Counted from the first letter of the stretch, positions 1-8,300 are shown. The stretch is DNA of 64,000 nt from Prochlorococcus sp. AG-402-O21 (GCA_003216375.1 QCIZ01000002.1:124001-188000), one strand, 5' to 3'. Notes: generated by a model from the letters alone, not told the origin. Program-made: numbers and translations.

Positions 1-31
1 TAGGTCTCATGATGATTTTAACAGGAAAATT

Positions 32-700
32 ATGAAGCACAATATTTTATATAGCTTTAGACGATGTCCTTATGCAATTAGAGCTAGATGGGCTTTATTA
101 AATACAAATCAGGTAGTGGAGTTAAGAGAGGTCGAACTAAAGGACAAGCCTATTCAGCTAATTAAAATTTCTAAAAAAGCAACTGTACCTGTATTAAAGA
201 CTACTTTAAACAAAGTGATTGACGAGAGTTTAGACATAATGAAATGGAGTATTGAAAGATCTAGTATGCATAAATTATTTGGTGATAATAATGATAAGTC
301 GAAAGAAATATTTAGTCTTATAGAAACAAATGATAATCAATTTAAATATCATTTAGATCGGTTTAAATATGCATCTAGATTCAATTTTGAAGAAGCAGAA
401 ACTCATCGAGCTGCTGCCACGAAAATACTTTTATCTTTAAATAACAGATTAAAAGAATTTGCGACCAAAAGGGAACCTTTATTTCTCGTTGATGCAAAAG
501 AAACCTTAGCTGATTGGGCTATCTGGCCATTTGTAAGGCAATTTAGAATAGCGGATATAAAAAACTTTGATCAAAACCATGAAATCCAATATTTACGAAG
601 TTGGTTAAATTATTATTTCACGCATGAGAAATATCCAATAGTTATGAAAAAGAATGAACTATGGAGGGAACAAAATAAGCCTTTAATTTTCGGGAAATAA
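32..700 (+). CDS. Glutathione S-transferase-like protein
   Basis: The N-terminus reads as a thioredoxin-fold GST domain with a CPYA motif (Cys12) just after the first strand, as in glutaredoxins and Cys-type GSTs. A helical second half follows, containing ETLADWAIWPFVRQF, typical of a GST C-terminal domain. At 222 residues the length is normal for a soluble cytosolic GST. Members conjugate or reduce substrates with glutathione; the substrate here cannot be told. It converges on the small minus-strand gene that follows, with only 9 bases between stops. The start lies behind ACAGGAAAATT, a plausible weak ribosome site. The family call is fairly secure and the reaction is inferred. Confidence 0.75.
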   Translation: MKHNILYSFRRCPYAIRARWALLNTNQVVELREVELKDKPIQLIKISKKATVPVLKTTLNKVIDESLDIMKWSIERSSMHKLFGDNNDKSKEIFSLIETNDNQFKYHLDRFKYASRFNFEEAETHRAAATKILLSLNNRLKEFATKREPLFLVDAKETLADWAIWPFVRQFRIADIKNFDQNHEIQYLRSWLNYYFTHEKYPIVMKKNELWREQNKPLIFGK

Positions 701-709
701 AGTAGAAAA

Positions 710-967
710 TCATTCTGAAGCTCTTCTTTTGTCAATGATTCTTGATAACTCTAAAAAGTACCCAGCTGTACAAAATTTACCTAGATTTCTATCTCTATTT
801 CCTATATCACTCCTAAACTCAGCAGTCTCTGCCATGACCAAATCCAGCTGGTCCTGAGGCAATTCATAGAGCTCTCTTAACTCAACCTCTTTTCCAAGTA
901 GATGACTTTTAAACCATTTTTCTTTTAATTCTTGTGGAGGGATATCTTTGTAAATCTGTCGGTTCAT
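710..967 (-). CDS. Small hypothetical protein, 85 aa
   Basis: I do not recognise this protein. It is charged and mainly helical, with no signal peptide or membrane segment. Acidic and leucine-rich stretches (KEVELRELYELPQDQLDLV) sit in the middle and a conserved-looking KFCTAGYFLELSRIIDKRR end follows. The reading frame has normal cyanobacterial amino-acid composition and an ATG start. It lies alone on the minus strand between the GST-like gene and gltS, with about 70 bases to gltS. It is probably a lineage-specific conserved protein of picocyanobacteria; no function is proposed. Confidence 0.55.
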   Translation of the reverse strand: MNRQIYKDIPPQELKEKWFKSHLLGKEVELRELYELPQDQLDLVMAETAEFRSDIGNRDRNLGKFCTAGYFLELSRIIDKRRASE

Positions 968-1038
968 TTAAAGCAGGGAAATGGTTTATTAAATCTAATA
1001 TTTATATAAATTATAACTTTAATTATGTATGTTAATTG

Positions 1039-2424
1039 TCATGCTGAAGCTTTTGTATATTTTGACTGCAAAGATATTGCGAAAACGAATAAAGACAATG
1101 AAATTAATCCACAAAATTCTGTCCATCCTTTAAGACCAAAATTACTTATAAACAAAGGAGCTACTACCGTAATTAAGCCTCCAGAAAGAAGTGGTTGAAG
1201 AAATAATTGCTTGATAGAAAACACAGGAAGCGTATTAGTAGAATTTCTAGGATCAGCCAATCTCAAGAGTAATAATCCACTAGCTGCAACTCCAGTTGAA
1301 TTTCCAAACTCTGCTATTGCTCTTTCAAACCATTCTTCTCTAAAAAATAATCTAGAAAAAATCAACATCCCTGCAAGATTCCAAATTAATCCACCAATAG
1401 CTAAAATAGTTATTGGACCCCAGTAGTTAACCAATAAAGGTAAATTCAATCCAGCCATGGCTGTGATTATTAGTAAATCTGTTGAAAGTATGCCAATCTC
1501 ACGTTGAAAAAGTGATGAGACTAATTTAGTATTTCCAGTTTTTTCTAATGAAAATCTTATACAGAATGAACCCATCAAAGCTAATGGAAAAACTGGAAAA
1601 GCCAATATCACTTGCTTACTTATATCACTCAAATAATTAGAAGATAGTCTTAAACAATAGAGTAAAAAAATTCCAACTAAAACAGCTAATCCTACTAGAG
1701 CAAAATTATATAAAAGCAACTTAAGTTGTTCAATTGGTTTAAATTCCAATTCAATGTCATTTAAATCATTTGTGATCTCTGGTTCAGCTGGAACAAGCCA
1801 TCCAAAAGACCTACCTAGCACGACTAAACCGCTACCTAGCAAAGTAGAAGCAAGTAAACCTACCGTTGCCATTGCGAACCCAAGATCTAAGCCCTCAGGG
1901 AAGCCTAACTTCATAAAACTATCTCCCATTATTGCAGCAGCACCGTGTCCTCCCTCAAAACCAACTTCAATAATGCATCCCATCAGTGGATCCACCCCAA
2001 AATAAGGAAGCAGAAATGACAACACAATTATCCCACCAACAACATATTGACCAAAGCCCAGTAAAAGTCCCAATAAGGCCTGGGAAGCAACTGGTTTCCA
2101 TAAAGCACTAATGCTTGGAATTGGTCTTCCAAGCATTAAGGTTGCGAAAACCAAAGTCAGCAGTGGAGTTGGTAATTGCATCCATGTATCCAGAACCCTT
2201 TCTGGTAATAATGAAAAAGGTCCATAAGGACCAATTAAAAAACCTAATGCTCCAACTAAAAGTGCTATCGGAATACCAAATCTTTCTAACTTCATCGCAG
2301 AATCCAATCTTCTACCAAGGGTCAGAAGAATTCCTATGATTCCAAGCAGGCCCAAGGAAAGGACTAACGTTGGGATTGCATTAGTTTTATATAGGTCATC
2401 AAAGCCTAAAAACGACAAACTCAT
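1039..2424 (-). CDS. gltS: Sodium/glutamate symporter, GltS family
   Basis: This is a 461-residue inner-membrane protein with about ten to twelve hydrophobic segments. Two pore-loop-like signatures mark GltS carriers: EVGFEGGHGAAAIMG near residues 153-167 in the first half and AEFGNSTGVAASG in the second. The family imports glutamate with sodium. The length is slightly above that of E. coli GltS (about 400), mainly in the N-terminal and central loops. In an oligotrophic phototroph it probably scavenges organic nitrogen, which is inferred. It is monocistronic here, followed by its own A+T-rich gap of 300 bases upstream. Confidence 0.85.
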   Translation of the reverse strand: MSLSFLGFDDLYKTNAIPTLVLSLGLLGIIGILLTLGRRLDSAMKLERFGIPIALLVGALGFLIGPYGPFSLLPERVLDTWMQLPTPLLTLVFATLMLGRPIPSISALWKPVASQALLGLLLGFGQYVVGGIIVLSFLLPYFGVDPLMGCIIEVGFEGGHGAAAIMGDSFMKLGFPEGLDLGFAMATVGLLASTLLGSGLVVLGRSFGWLVPAEPEITNDLNDIELEFKPIEQLKLLLYNFALVGLAVLVGIFLLYCLRLSSNYLSDISKQVILAFPVFPLALMGSFCIRFSLEKTGNTKLVSSLFQREIGILSTDLLIITAMAGLNLPLLVNYWGPITILAIGGLIWNLAGMLIFSRLFFREEWFERAIAEFGNSTGVAASGLLLLRLADPRNSTNTLPVFSIKQLFLQPLLSGGLITVVAPLFISNFGLKGWTEFCGLISLSLFVFAISLQSKYTKASA

Positions 2425-2725
2425 CTATAAACAAGCTTATGGAAGTAAATGAAAATTCCTAAAAAATAATATCCCATATGAATATTTAACATCACAAGTA
2501 AATTATATTCTTATCATATCTCAATCAAACATTTAATTTGCTCTAATCATTAGTAAATATTTGATAAATCACTAATTAGTAATCGAAGAAATAAAGATTT
2601 CAAAGATTTTAAACTAATAAAAGATATATTCGATTCTAGTTGTAATTACTGACCTATTGATTAATTAAGCCCAATAAAAAAGCCCCAAACAAGTGGGGCT
2701 TTTTTATTAAGTTAAATTTATTTAA
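2425..2725. other. A+T-rich intergenic gap between gltS and pcb
   Basis: This 301-base stretch separates the gltS start from the pcb stop. Apart from the terminator hairpin at its right end I see no open frame, RNA fold or repeat. The left part presumably holds the gltS promoter, but no single convincing -35/-10 pair stands out in such A+T-rich sequence. Confidence 0.5.
2675..2706 (-). terminator. Intrinsic terminator of pcb
   Basis: A perfect 11-bp stem pairs 2676-2686 (AAAAAAGCCCC) with 2695-2705 (GGGGCTTTTTT) around an 8-base loop. Read on the minus strand it lies 20 bases beyond the pcb stop and ends in a T-run, the classic intrinsic terminator form. The A-run and T-run flanks are symmetrical, so it could also stop plus-strand transcripts. 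Confidence 0.9.
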
Positions 2726-3778
2726 CTATTTTAATGATACTGATGCAGTATCTAGATTACTTAAGGCATTAGTTACTCGTTTAAAATCGAATCCCATTGC
2801 CCTAAGAGCATGCCATAAATGACCTTGGATAAAGAAGAATCCAAAGTAATAATGAACGTTTGATAGCCAAGCACGTGAAGTATGAGCTCCGTTAGGAAGA
2901 TCAACAGTATCTATCCAATAAGGAGAAATACCAAACTTAAGTGCCAATGGTTCACCAAACCATTCAACTGGATAAACAGTAGTGTTTTGTGCGCACCAGA
3001 ATGCTGCAACTACTGCCATCCAACCAATACCAGCAAGTGACCATGAAAGGACAGCTTCTGCAGAAAGAAGGCCAGATCCTTTGAACTTCGTATATTCACC
3101 GACTTGCTTAGTAGCGATATGGAATGCTCCACCAGTAATTTCTAAGAATGCCAAGAAAGCATGACCTCCCATTACATCTTCCAAACTATCGATAGTGAGG
3201 AAGTCGAACTGATGATCCCATATGTGACTCAAATTAAGGTCATATTCAACCTGACGAATAGCGCCAATAGCAGGATCATAAATTCCATGAATTCTGGCCC
3301 ATTCAACAAACCAAATACAAGCTACACCAAAGAAAATCAAGTGATGTCCAAGTATAAAAGTCTGGTTATCAGGGTTGTCCCATTCAAGTTTAAATTTCCT
3401 TGCTTGAGGTACTGAAGATTCCTGCATATCGCTAGAAAAAAGCAATGAATGCATTAATCCACCTGCGCCATAAACCATGGACAAAACTAGATGAACTACA
3501 GCAATTGAAACGACTGCAGTACCACCAACAAAAGCTCCAGACTCATCAAAGCCCAAACCTAAAGCTGCTAAATGAGGAAGAGCAATTAAAGGCTGATGAC
3601 CCATAGGTATAGAAGGGTCAAAACGAGCCAATTCAAATAACGTGAAGGCACCAGCCCAGAAAGCAATCAAACCGGTATGAGCGGCATGAGCAGCAATAAA
3701 TTTGCCTGAACGGTTGGTGACCCCTGAGTTACCAGCCCACCACCCGTAGGTGACTGCTGAATTTCCATAGGTCTGCAT
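2726..3778 (-). CDS. pcb: Divinyl chlorophyll a/b-binding light-harvesting protein Pcb
   Basis: This 350-residue protein belongs to the CP43/IsiA family of six-helix chlorophyll-binding antennas used by Prochlorococcus in place of phycobilisomes. It begins MQTYGNSAVTYGWWAGNSGV and contains the family landmarks RSGKFIAAHAAHTGL, ARFDPSIPMGHQ, FILGHHLIFFG, GHAFLAFLEITGGAFHIATK and SNVHYYFGFFFIQGHLWHALRA. Its many membrane histidines are chlorophyll ligands in the family. The length and the short lumenal loop between helices V and VI fit Pcb, as CP43 is longer. It sits in the thylakoid membrane around photosystem II or I; which paralogue (PcbA to PcbH) it is cannot be fixed by eye. It has its own terminator and a long upstream region, so it is probably transcribed alone. 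Confidence 0.95.
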   Translation of the reverse strand: MQTYGNSAVTYGWWAGNSGVTNRSGKFIAAHAAHTGLIAFWAGAFTLFELARFDPSIPMGHQPLIALPHLAALGLGFDESGAFVGGTAVVSIAVVHLVLSMVYGAGGLMHSLLFSSDMQESSVPQARKFKLEWDNPDNQTFILGHHLIFFGVACIWFVEWARIHGIYDPAIGAIRQVEYDLNLSHIWDHQFDFLTIDSLEDVMGGHAFLAFLEITGGAFHIATKQVGEYTKFKGSGLLSAEAVLSWSLAGIGWMAVVAAFWCAQNTTVYPVEWFGEPLALKFGISPYWIDTVDLPNGAHTSRAWLSNVHYYFGFFFIQGHLWHALRAMGFDFKRVTNALSNLDTASVSLK

Positions 3779-4154
3779 TAGAAGTTCTATTTTTCAAAAC
3801 CGAACAGAGAATACTGCAATTTCATCGAATACTCATGCAAGAGAAAGAATCTGTAAATTTTTTTTATTATTCAAATCCTATCCAAATAAAAAAATATCCA
3901 AAAGATGAGGTTTTATACAATACAAAAACAGACAGACAATGAGATATAACAAACAAAATCAAGCAAATTGCCTAACTTAGACTTTTTGATTAAAGAATTA
4001 ATTGATACATAAAAATAATTTATATCAGGCATTCGAGACCAATCAAGTCTCTTAATCCATATAAATACATCCAAATATGTAATTAATATAAAATATTAAT
4101 TTGCTCTCTTTATTTATAACTATTAAATAGTTAAATCCTTTTGGATAATGAATC
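3779..4154. other. Upstream region of pcb, no gene seen
   Basis: About 375 A+T-rich bases separate the pcb start from the next plausible frame. They hold the TATYCAAA repeats and a small imperfect hairpin, GAGAC (4035-4039) pairing with GTCTC (4047-4051). No tRNA-like fold or long frame was found. The pcb promoter must lie here, but I cannot pick a single -10 box with confidence. Confidence 0.4.
3868..3902. promoter_or_regulatory. Three direct repeats TATYCAAA upstream of pcb
   Basis: TATTCAAA (3868-3875), TATCCAAA (3879-3886) and TATCCAAA (3895-3902) lie on the plus strand, 90 to 125 bases upstream of the minus-strand pcb start. The start-to-start spacings are 11 and 16 bases. The same motif in inverted form (TTTTGGATA) occurs at about 4140, ahead of the 54-residue frame. 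Spacing near one helical turn suggests a possible activator or repressor site. Chance in A+T-rich DNA remains possible. Confidence 0.3.
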
Positions 4155-4319
4155 ATGAACTTCAATCGACTTAATAATCTAGAGATGGAGACAGAAGACC
4201 ACTATAGAGAGAAAGCGAATTTTTATAGAACATCTCCTGAATACGGAAAAATGATTTCTCTTTATCCAATTTTGGAGACTTCGATCAAAGACTGTAAAGG
4301 TGAAATTCTCGTAGCTTAA
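4155..4319 (+). CDS. Possible small protein, 54 aa
   Basis: An ATG-to-TAA frame of 54 codons encodes a soluble, charged peptide. It contains METEDHYREKANFYRTSPEY and ends in KDCKGEILVA. Codon use and composition look more like a real protein than the surrounding A+T-rich spacer, and no other frame covers this stretch. There is no obvious Shine-Dalgarno sequence. It could be a lineage-specific small gene or the remnant of a longer one. I do not recognise a family. Confidence 0.4.
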   Translation: MNFNRLNNLEMETEDHYREKANFYRTSPEYGKMISLYPILETSIKDCKGEILVA

Positions 4320-4368
4320 AAATCTACAATCCCGCAATACCGAATTCAATAAACTCTTGATTTTTTCT

Positions 4369-4611
4369 TTAGGCTACTTTTTGAGTAAAACAATCATCAC
4401 TTTTCTGCAAATATTCAACAACTTCTTTACATCCGCTTATCAAATAGAAAACTTTTGGCTTCCAGGGTAATTGCTTAGGATCATTTGAACTTCTCCAGTG
4501 AGATCCTGGCTTTAAATAACCCCTCTCTCTCAAAACTTCTAAAGACTTTTCATCTACTCTTAAAACCTCACTAGCTTCTTTCTCTGATAGCCACATTGAT
4601 GCTTCTATCAT
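4369..4611 (-). CDS. Small protein with an HTH/excisionase-like segment
   Basis: Starting at the ATG at 4611 gives 80 residues: MIEASMWLSEKEASEVLRVD and onward. The segment WLSEKEASEVLRVDEKSLEVLRERGYLKPG has the helix-turn-helix-plus-wing look of MerR/excisionase-type DNA-binding domains. A Trp/Pro-rich link (KQLPWKPKVFYLISGCKEVVEYL) follows. I chose 4611 because the longer frame needs a TTG at 4668 and would add a hydrophobic leader that looks like untranslated sequence. Similar small proteins are known to me as hypothetical in picocyanobacteria. DNA binding is an inference from the helix pattern only. Confidence 0.55.
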   Translation of the reverse strand: MIEASMWLSEKEASEVLRVDEKSLEVLRERGYLKPGSHWRSSNDPKQLPWKPKVFYLISGCKEVVEYLQKSDDCFTQKVA

Positions 4612-4746
4612 TCTCAAACAAATAAGTATCTTTTTTCTAACGTAAAAAGCTAACCAAAGAAAGCTCAAAACGTCAGATTAAAAGCAAATAATAAAAGAAT
4701 CATACTTAGAGTGCATTAAAAATGATAGATAAAATATTATTTAAAT

Positions 4747-5079
4747 CTAGTAAAACCAAGGCCTAATACTATGCTCGCTTATAGGTATTGTTAAACCAGA
4801 GTCAGTGGATAGATGAGAAAATCCATTCGTTTTTATATCAATTTCATTATTAACTGATTTAGAAGATTCTATATAATTTCTTTCATCCCATCCAACCTTC
4901 CATTTAGACAAATCAATCAATTGAGACCACGAGACTTTTATAATCACATTCGAGTCAAGTACAGACATAAGAACGACCCATCTCTCAAGCAATTCTCCAC
5001 CATAATTAATTGCGACGAAATGAACTTGATCATTTATATATACCTTGCTAGTCCATGCTTTTACTGGAGGCCAAATCAT
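4747..5079 (-). CDS. Trp-rich small protein, TIGR02450-like
   Basis: From the ATG at 5079 this frame gives 110 residues, beginning MIWPPVKAWTSKVYINDQVH. The spacing of tryptophans and the run ERWVVLMSVLDSNVIIKVSW, followed by LIDLSKWKVGW, match the cyanobacterial tryptophan-rich family TIGR02450, whose function is unknown. In that family a lysine/tryptophan-rich start, an HF motif and a W-x-L-x-x-V-L segment recur. The C-terminal 40 residues go beyond the usual short domain. An upstream TTG at 5088 would add three residues. The family call rests on memory of the pattern and needs a profile search. Confidence 0.55.
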   Translation of the reverse strand: MIWPPVKAWTSKVYINDQVHFVAINYGGELLERWVVLMSVLDSNVIIKVSWSQLIDLSKWKVGWDERNYIESSKSVNNEIDIKTNGFSHLSTDSGLTIPISEHSIRPWFY

Positions 5080-5158
5080 AAAATTCAATAGTTAATAGTC
5101 ATTATTCTAAAAAATAACTTTTAGCATTTTTATTTAAAGTCTAATACTTAAATATTAA

Positions 5159-5362
5159 TTATTTTTCCTTTTTTATTTTAATATATTCTTCTCTTATTGA
5201 TTCTAACAATGCCTTCTTCTTTCTCATCATTTTATCCTTTTCATTAAAATCTATTTCAAGTCTCTCTTCTTTTGTTAAGTTCATCCAATTTTTCATGTCA
5301 AATGTTTTTTCAGATTGTTTATGAAGTTTTTTCTTCTTCATGAAAAGAAATTTAAAAAGCAT
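5159..5362 (-). CDS. Small basic hypothetical protein, 67 aa
   Basis: This lysine- and glutamate-rich helical peptide has the core KNWMNLTKEERLEIDFNEKD and ends in repeated IREEYIKIKKEK. It shows no membrane segment or known motif. An internal ATG at 5341 (MKKKKLHK) could be the true start, since neither start has a ribosome site. Its A+T-richness makes spurious coding possible, yet the amphipathic helical pattern looks real. It lies about 90 bases beyond the UDP-glucose dehydrogenase stop, on the same strand. Confidence 0.45.
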   Translation of the reverse strand: MLFKFLFMKKKKLHKQSEKTFDMKNWMNLTKEERLEIDFNEKDKMMRKKKALLESIREEYIKIKKEK

Positions 5363-5455
5363 TATGTTTTTTAAAATTTAATTAGTTAAAGACTTAAAAT
5401 CAATTTGATTTATTTAAGCATCAATTATAGACATATTATTTTTTTTACGAAAATT

Positions 5456-6859
5456 TTAGTTACCTTCACCCAGCTTCCAAAGATTTATGCATGTATTTTC
5501 TATTTCTTTTCGCTTAACAACAGATCTTGTATCAAAAACCCAAGCCGGTGATCTCATCAAAGAAGCCAAATAATTCCAATCAAGTCCAAAGAATTCATCC
5601 CATGCAGTAAGAATTAAAACTGCATCAACATTTTTCAATGCCTCTGGAATGGAATTGGCCATTTTCCAAATTCCTTGATTATTAAATGAACTTTTTTCAA
5701 AATCTTCTTCTATTCTCTCAAAGCAAACCTTAGGGTCATAAATCGATAAAATTGCTCCTTCTTCAAGTAAGTCACTGGAAATTCTTATTGCAGGAGATTC
5801 TCGAGTATCGTTGGTGTTTGCCTTAAAAGAAAAACCAAGTATTGCTATATTTTTCCCATTAACGGTACCAAAAAGCTTCTCAAGGACAATTTTATAAATT
5901 CTATCTTGCTGCCAAGTATTGAGTACCACGACTTGATTCCAGTAATTAGCAACCTCTGGTAAACCAAAATACCCACTTAAATAAACTAAATTCAAAATAT
6001 CCTTTTTAAAGCAGCTCCCACCAAATCCAGGTCCTGCACTAAGGAATTGATTCCCTATCCTTTTATCTGTTCCTATTGCTTTGGCAACTTCCTGAACATC
6101 AGCTCCAGTAGCTTCACAAAAGGCTGAAATAGAATTTATAGAACTAATTCTCTGAGCAAGAAATGCATTAGCAGCTAATTTTGAAAGTTCGCTACTCCAT
6201 AAATTAGTACAAATTATATGTTCACTAGGAACCCAATTCAAATAAACCTTAACCAGTGCATCTACAGCGTCAGAATCCTCTCCACCAATTAAAACCCTAT
6301 CAGGTTTTTCTAAGTCATTAATTGCGGTACCTTCAGCCAAGAATTCAGGATTCGATAAAACAGAAAAAGTTTTTGCAATTTCATTTTTTTGATTCTCTCT
6401 ATTTGTTGTCTTAAGTATCTCTTTTATTGCTTGTGCAGTACGAACGGGAAGAGTACTTTTTTCAATTACTATCGTATGTCCTTTTGAATATTTAGCTACT
6501 TGCCTTGCACTAGCTTCAACCCAACTAAGATCAGATGCTTGTCCTGCTCCAAGACCTTTTGTTTTTGTTGGAGTATTAACTGATATAAAAATCATATCAG
6601 CATCAGATATTGATTTTTCCATTTCTGTACTAAAGAAAAGGTTTCGCCCTCTTGTTCTTGAAATTATCCGATCTAATCCAGGTTCAAATATTGGTAAATT
6701 ATTTAGATCTGAATCATTCCATGCATCAATTCGTTCTTTATTGATATCAACAACCCTAACTTCTAAATCGGGACATTTATCTGCAATAACAGACATGGTT
6801 GGGCCGCCGACATAACCAGCGCCAATACAACATATTTTTTTGATTTTAATAGAGCTCAT
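5456..6859 (-). CDS. ugd: UDP-glucose 6-dehydrogenase, eukaryote-like type
   Basis: This 467-residue enzyme oxidises UDP-glucose to UDP-glucuronate with two NAD+, supplying acidic sugars for polysaccharides. It has an N-terminal Rossmann motif GAGYVGG (13-19), the NTPTK loop (95-99), the central stretch SELSKLAANAFLAQRISSIN (223-242), the catalytic-cysteine motif GFGGSCFKKD with Cys283, and a C-terminal NAD-like domain with AILGFSFKANTNDTRES. Length and wording follow animal/plant UGDH (human about 494) more than the common bacterial Ugd (about 390-440). It lies 23 bases behind hisS on the same strand. Function is secure; the unusual subfamily is discussed in the findings. Confidence 0.93.
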   Translation of the reverse strand: MSSIKIKKICCIGAGYVGGPTMSVIADKCPDLEVRVVDINKERIDAWNDSDLNNLPIFEPGLDRIISRTRGRNLFFSTEMEKSISDADMIFISVNTPTKTKGLGAGQASDLSWVEASARQVAKYSKGHTIVIEKSTLPVRTAQAIKEILKTTNRENQKNEIAKTFSVLSNPEFLAEGTAINDLEKPDRVLIGGEDSDAVDALVKVYLNWVPSEHIICTNLWSSELSKLAANAFLAQRISSINSISAFCEATGADVQEVAKAIGTDKRIGNQFLSAGPGFGGSCFKKDILNLVYLSGYFGLPEVANYWNQVVVLNTWQQDRIYKIVLEKLFGTVNGKNIAILGFSFKANTNDTRESPAIRISSDLLEEGAILSIYDPKVCFERIEEDFEKSSFNNQGIWKMANSIPEALKNVDAVLILTAWDEFFGLDWNYLASLMRSPAWVFDTRSVVKRKEIENTCINLWKLGEGN

Positions 6860-6882
6860 TTAAAACAATCCATCATTTTTTT

Positions 6883-8156
6883 TTAAGCAATCAACTTTTT
6901 AATTAACTGATCTAGATCCTCCTTTGAAAAAATATATTCCTTACTCTCCTCATCATTTTCTTTATCTCTTAATTTCTTCATCAATAATTGACCTTTAGTA
7001 GCCTCATCCTCGCCTATAACTAAGGCCCATTTGGCCCTACTTTTATCTGCTCGCTTAAATTGTTTTGAAAAAGATGAACCTGAGTAATCCAATTCAATCA
7101 TTAAGTTGGAAGACCTTAACTGACAAGTGATTTCCAAAGCTAGTTGCTCAGCTTTTTCACCTTTATGAATCACATAAACATCTGGGGATCTTGAATTTAA
7201 AATTTTATCTCCAGCAAGAATTATCAGCCTTTCCATCCCAATAGCCCAGCCAATCGAGGGGGCTTGAGCCCCCCCCCAGCTCACTTATCAGCCCATCGTA
7301 ACGTCCACCACCACATACAGTTGCTTGAGAGCCTAAGTGATCACTAGTTATTTCGAAAGCAGTATGAGAATAATAATCAAGTCCCCTTACTAAATTATTG
7401 TTAATTTCATATGGGATCTTTAGATTATCTAGTAACTCCTGCAAATAATCAAATCTAGTTTTACTTTCATTAGATAAAAAGTCCTTTAAAGAAGGCGCTT
7501 CAGATAAAAGTTCTTTTGTAGAGTTATTTTTACTATCTAATATTCTCAAGGGATTAACATCAATTCTTTTCTGAGAATCTTCATCTAATAAATCAAATCT
7601 CTGAGTAAGCCAATCTTTTAACTCTTCTTTGAAAATATTTCGATCTTCATTACTTCCAAGACTATTAATTTCTAAAGTCAAATCATTCAGACCAACATCC
7701 TTTAAAAAGTTCCAAGCTATTGAAATAACCTCTGCATCACTTATAACAGATGCCAATCCAACAAATTCAACTCCAATTTGATGGAACTGCCTTTGTCTTC
7801 CTGCTTGAGGACGCTCATATCTAAACATTGGTCCTCTATACCAGAGCCTTTGAGGACCATTATTTAATAATCCATGCTGGACAATTGATCTCGCGACAGA
7901 AGCTGTACCCTCAGGTCTCAAAGTGCAAGAGCGCCCCCCCCCTATCCTCGAAGTTGTACATTTCTTTACCTACAACATCAGTATTTTCCCCTATCCCCCT
8001 TGAAAACAATTCTGTTTTTTCAATAATCGGTGTCCTAATTTCTTGAAGACCAGCTCGATTAAAATGTTCCAGTGCAATTGATTCGACCCTCTGCCAGCCA
8101 TGACTCTGAGTAGGCAAAAGATCTACCATCCCTCTTAAATTCTTGAAATTTGTCAA
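6883..8156 (-). pseudogene. hisS: hisS, histidyl-tRNA synthetase, frame broken twice as read
   Basis: Three overlapping frames together encode one class II histidyl-tRNA synthetase of about 423 residues, a normal length. The N-terminal piece (8156 to about 7943) begins [15 protein letters not shown]. The middle piece carries motif 2 ([32 protein letters not shown]), the histidine-A loop [14 protein letters not shown] and GGGRYDGL. The C-terminal piece carries motif 3 ([12 protein letters not shown]) and the anticodon-binding domain. The breaks fall at C-runs on the plus strand, 7269-7277 and 7934-7942, each nine long. Eight at each site restores one continuous frame ([13 protein letters not shown] and [13 protein letters not shown]). 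Because the enzyme is essential and every domain is intact, miscounted homopolymers are more likely than a dead gene. Confidence 0.9.
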
Positions 8157-8266
8157 AGTAACTTCAGCAAAATTATTTTTTGTTTGTTTAATAGTAATTG
8201 TTAACGTAAACCCTAAAATAATATTTATTGCGTAATTTTAGCTAAAAAAAATTGGTAAAACTAAAT

Positions 8267-8300
8267 TCGGCTCGAGGATTAAGCCTAATCCTCGAGCCGA
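8267..8300 (-). terminator. Perfect 15-bp hairpin after the 95-aa gene
   Basis: Bases 8267-8281 (TCGGCTCGAGGATTA) pair perfectly with 8286-8300 around a 4-base loop. The stem is unusually G+C-rich for this DNA. It overlaps the last codons and the stop codon (8285-8287) of the minus-strand 95-residue gene. On that strand it is followed by ATTTAG and TTTTACC and then, further on, a T8 run, so it is a probable terminator with an imperfect U-tract. Confidence 0.65.
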
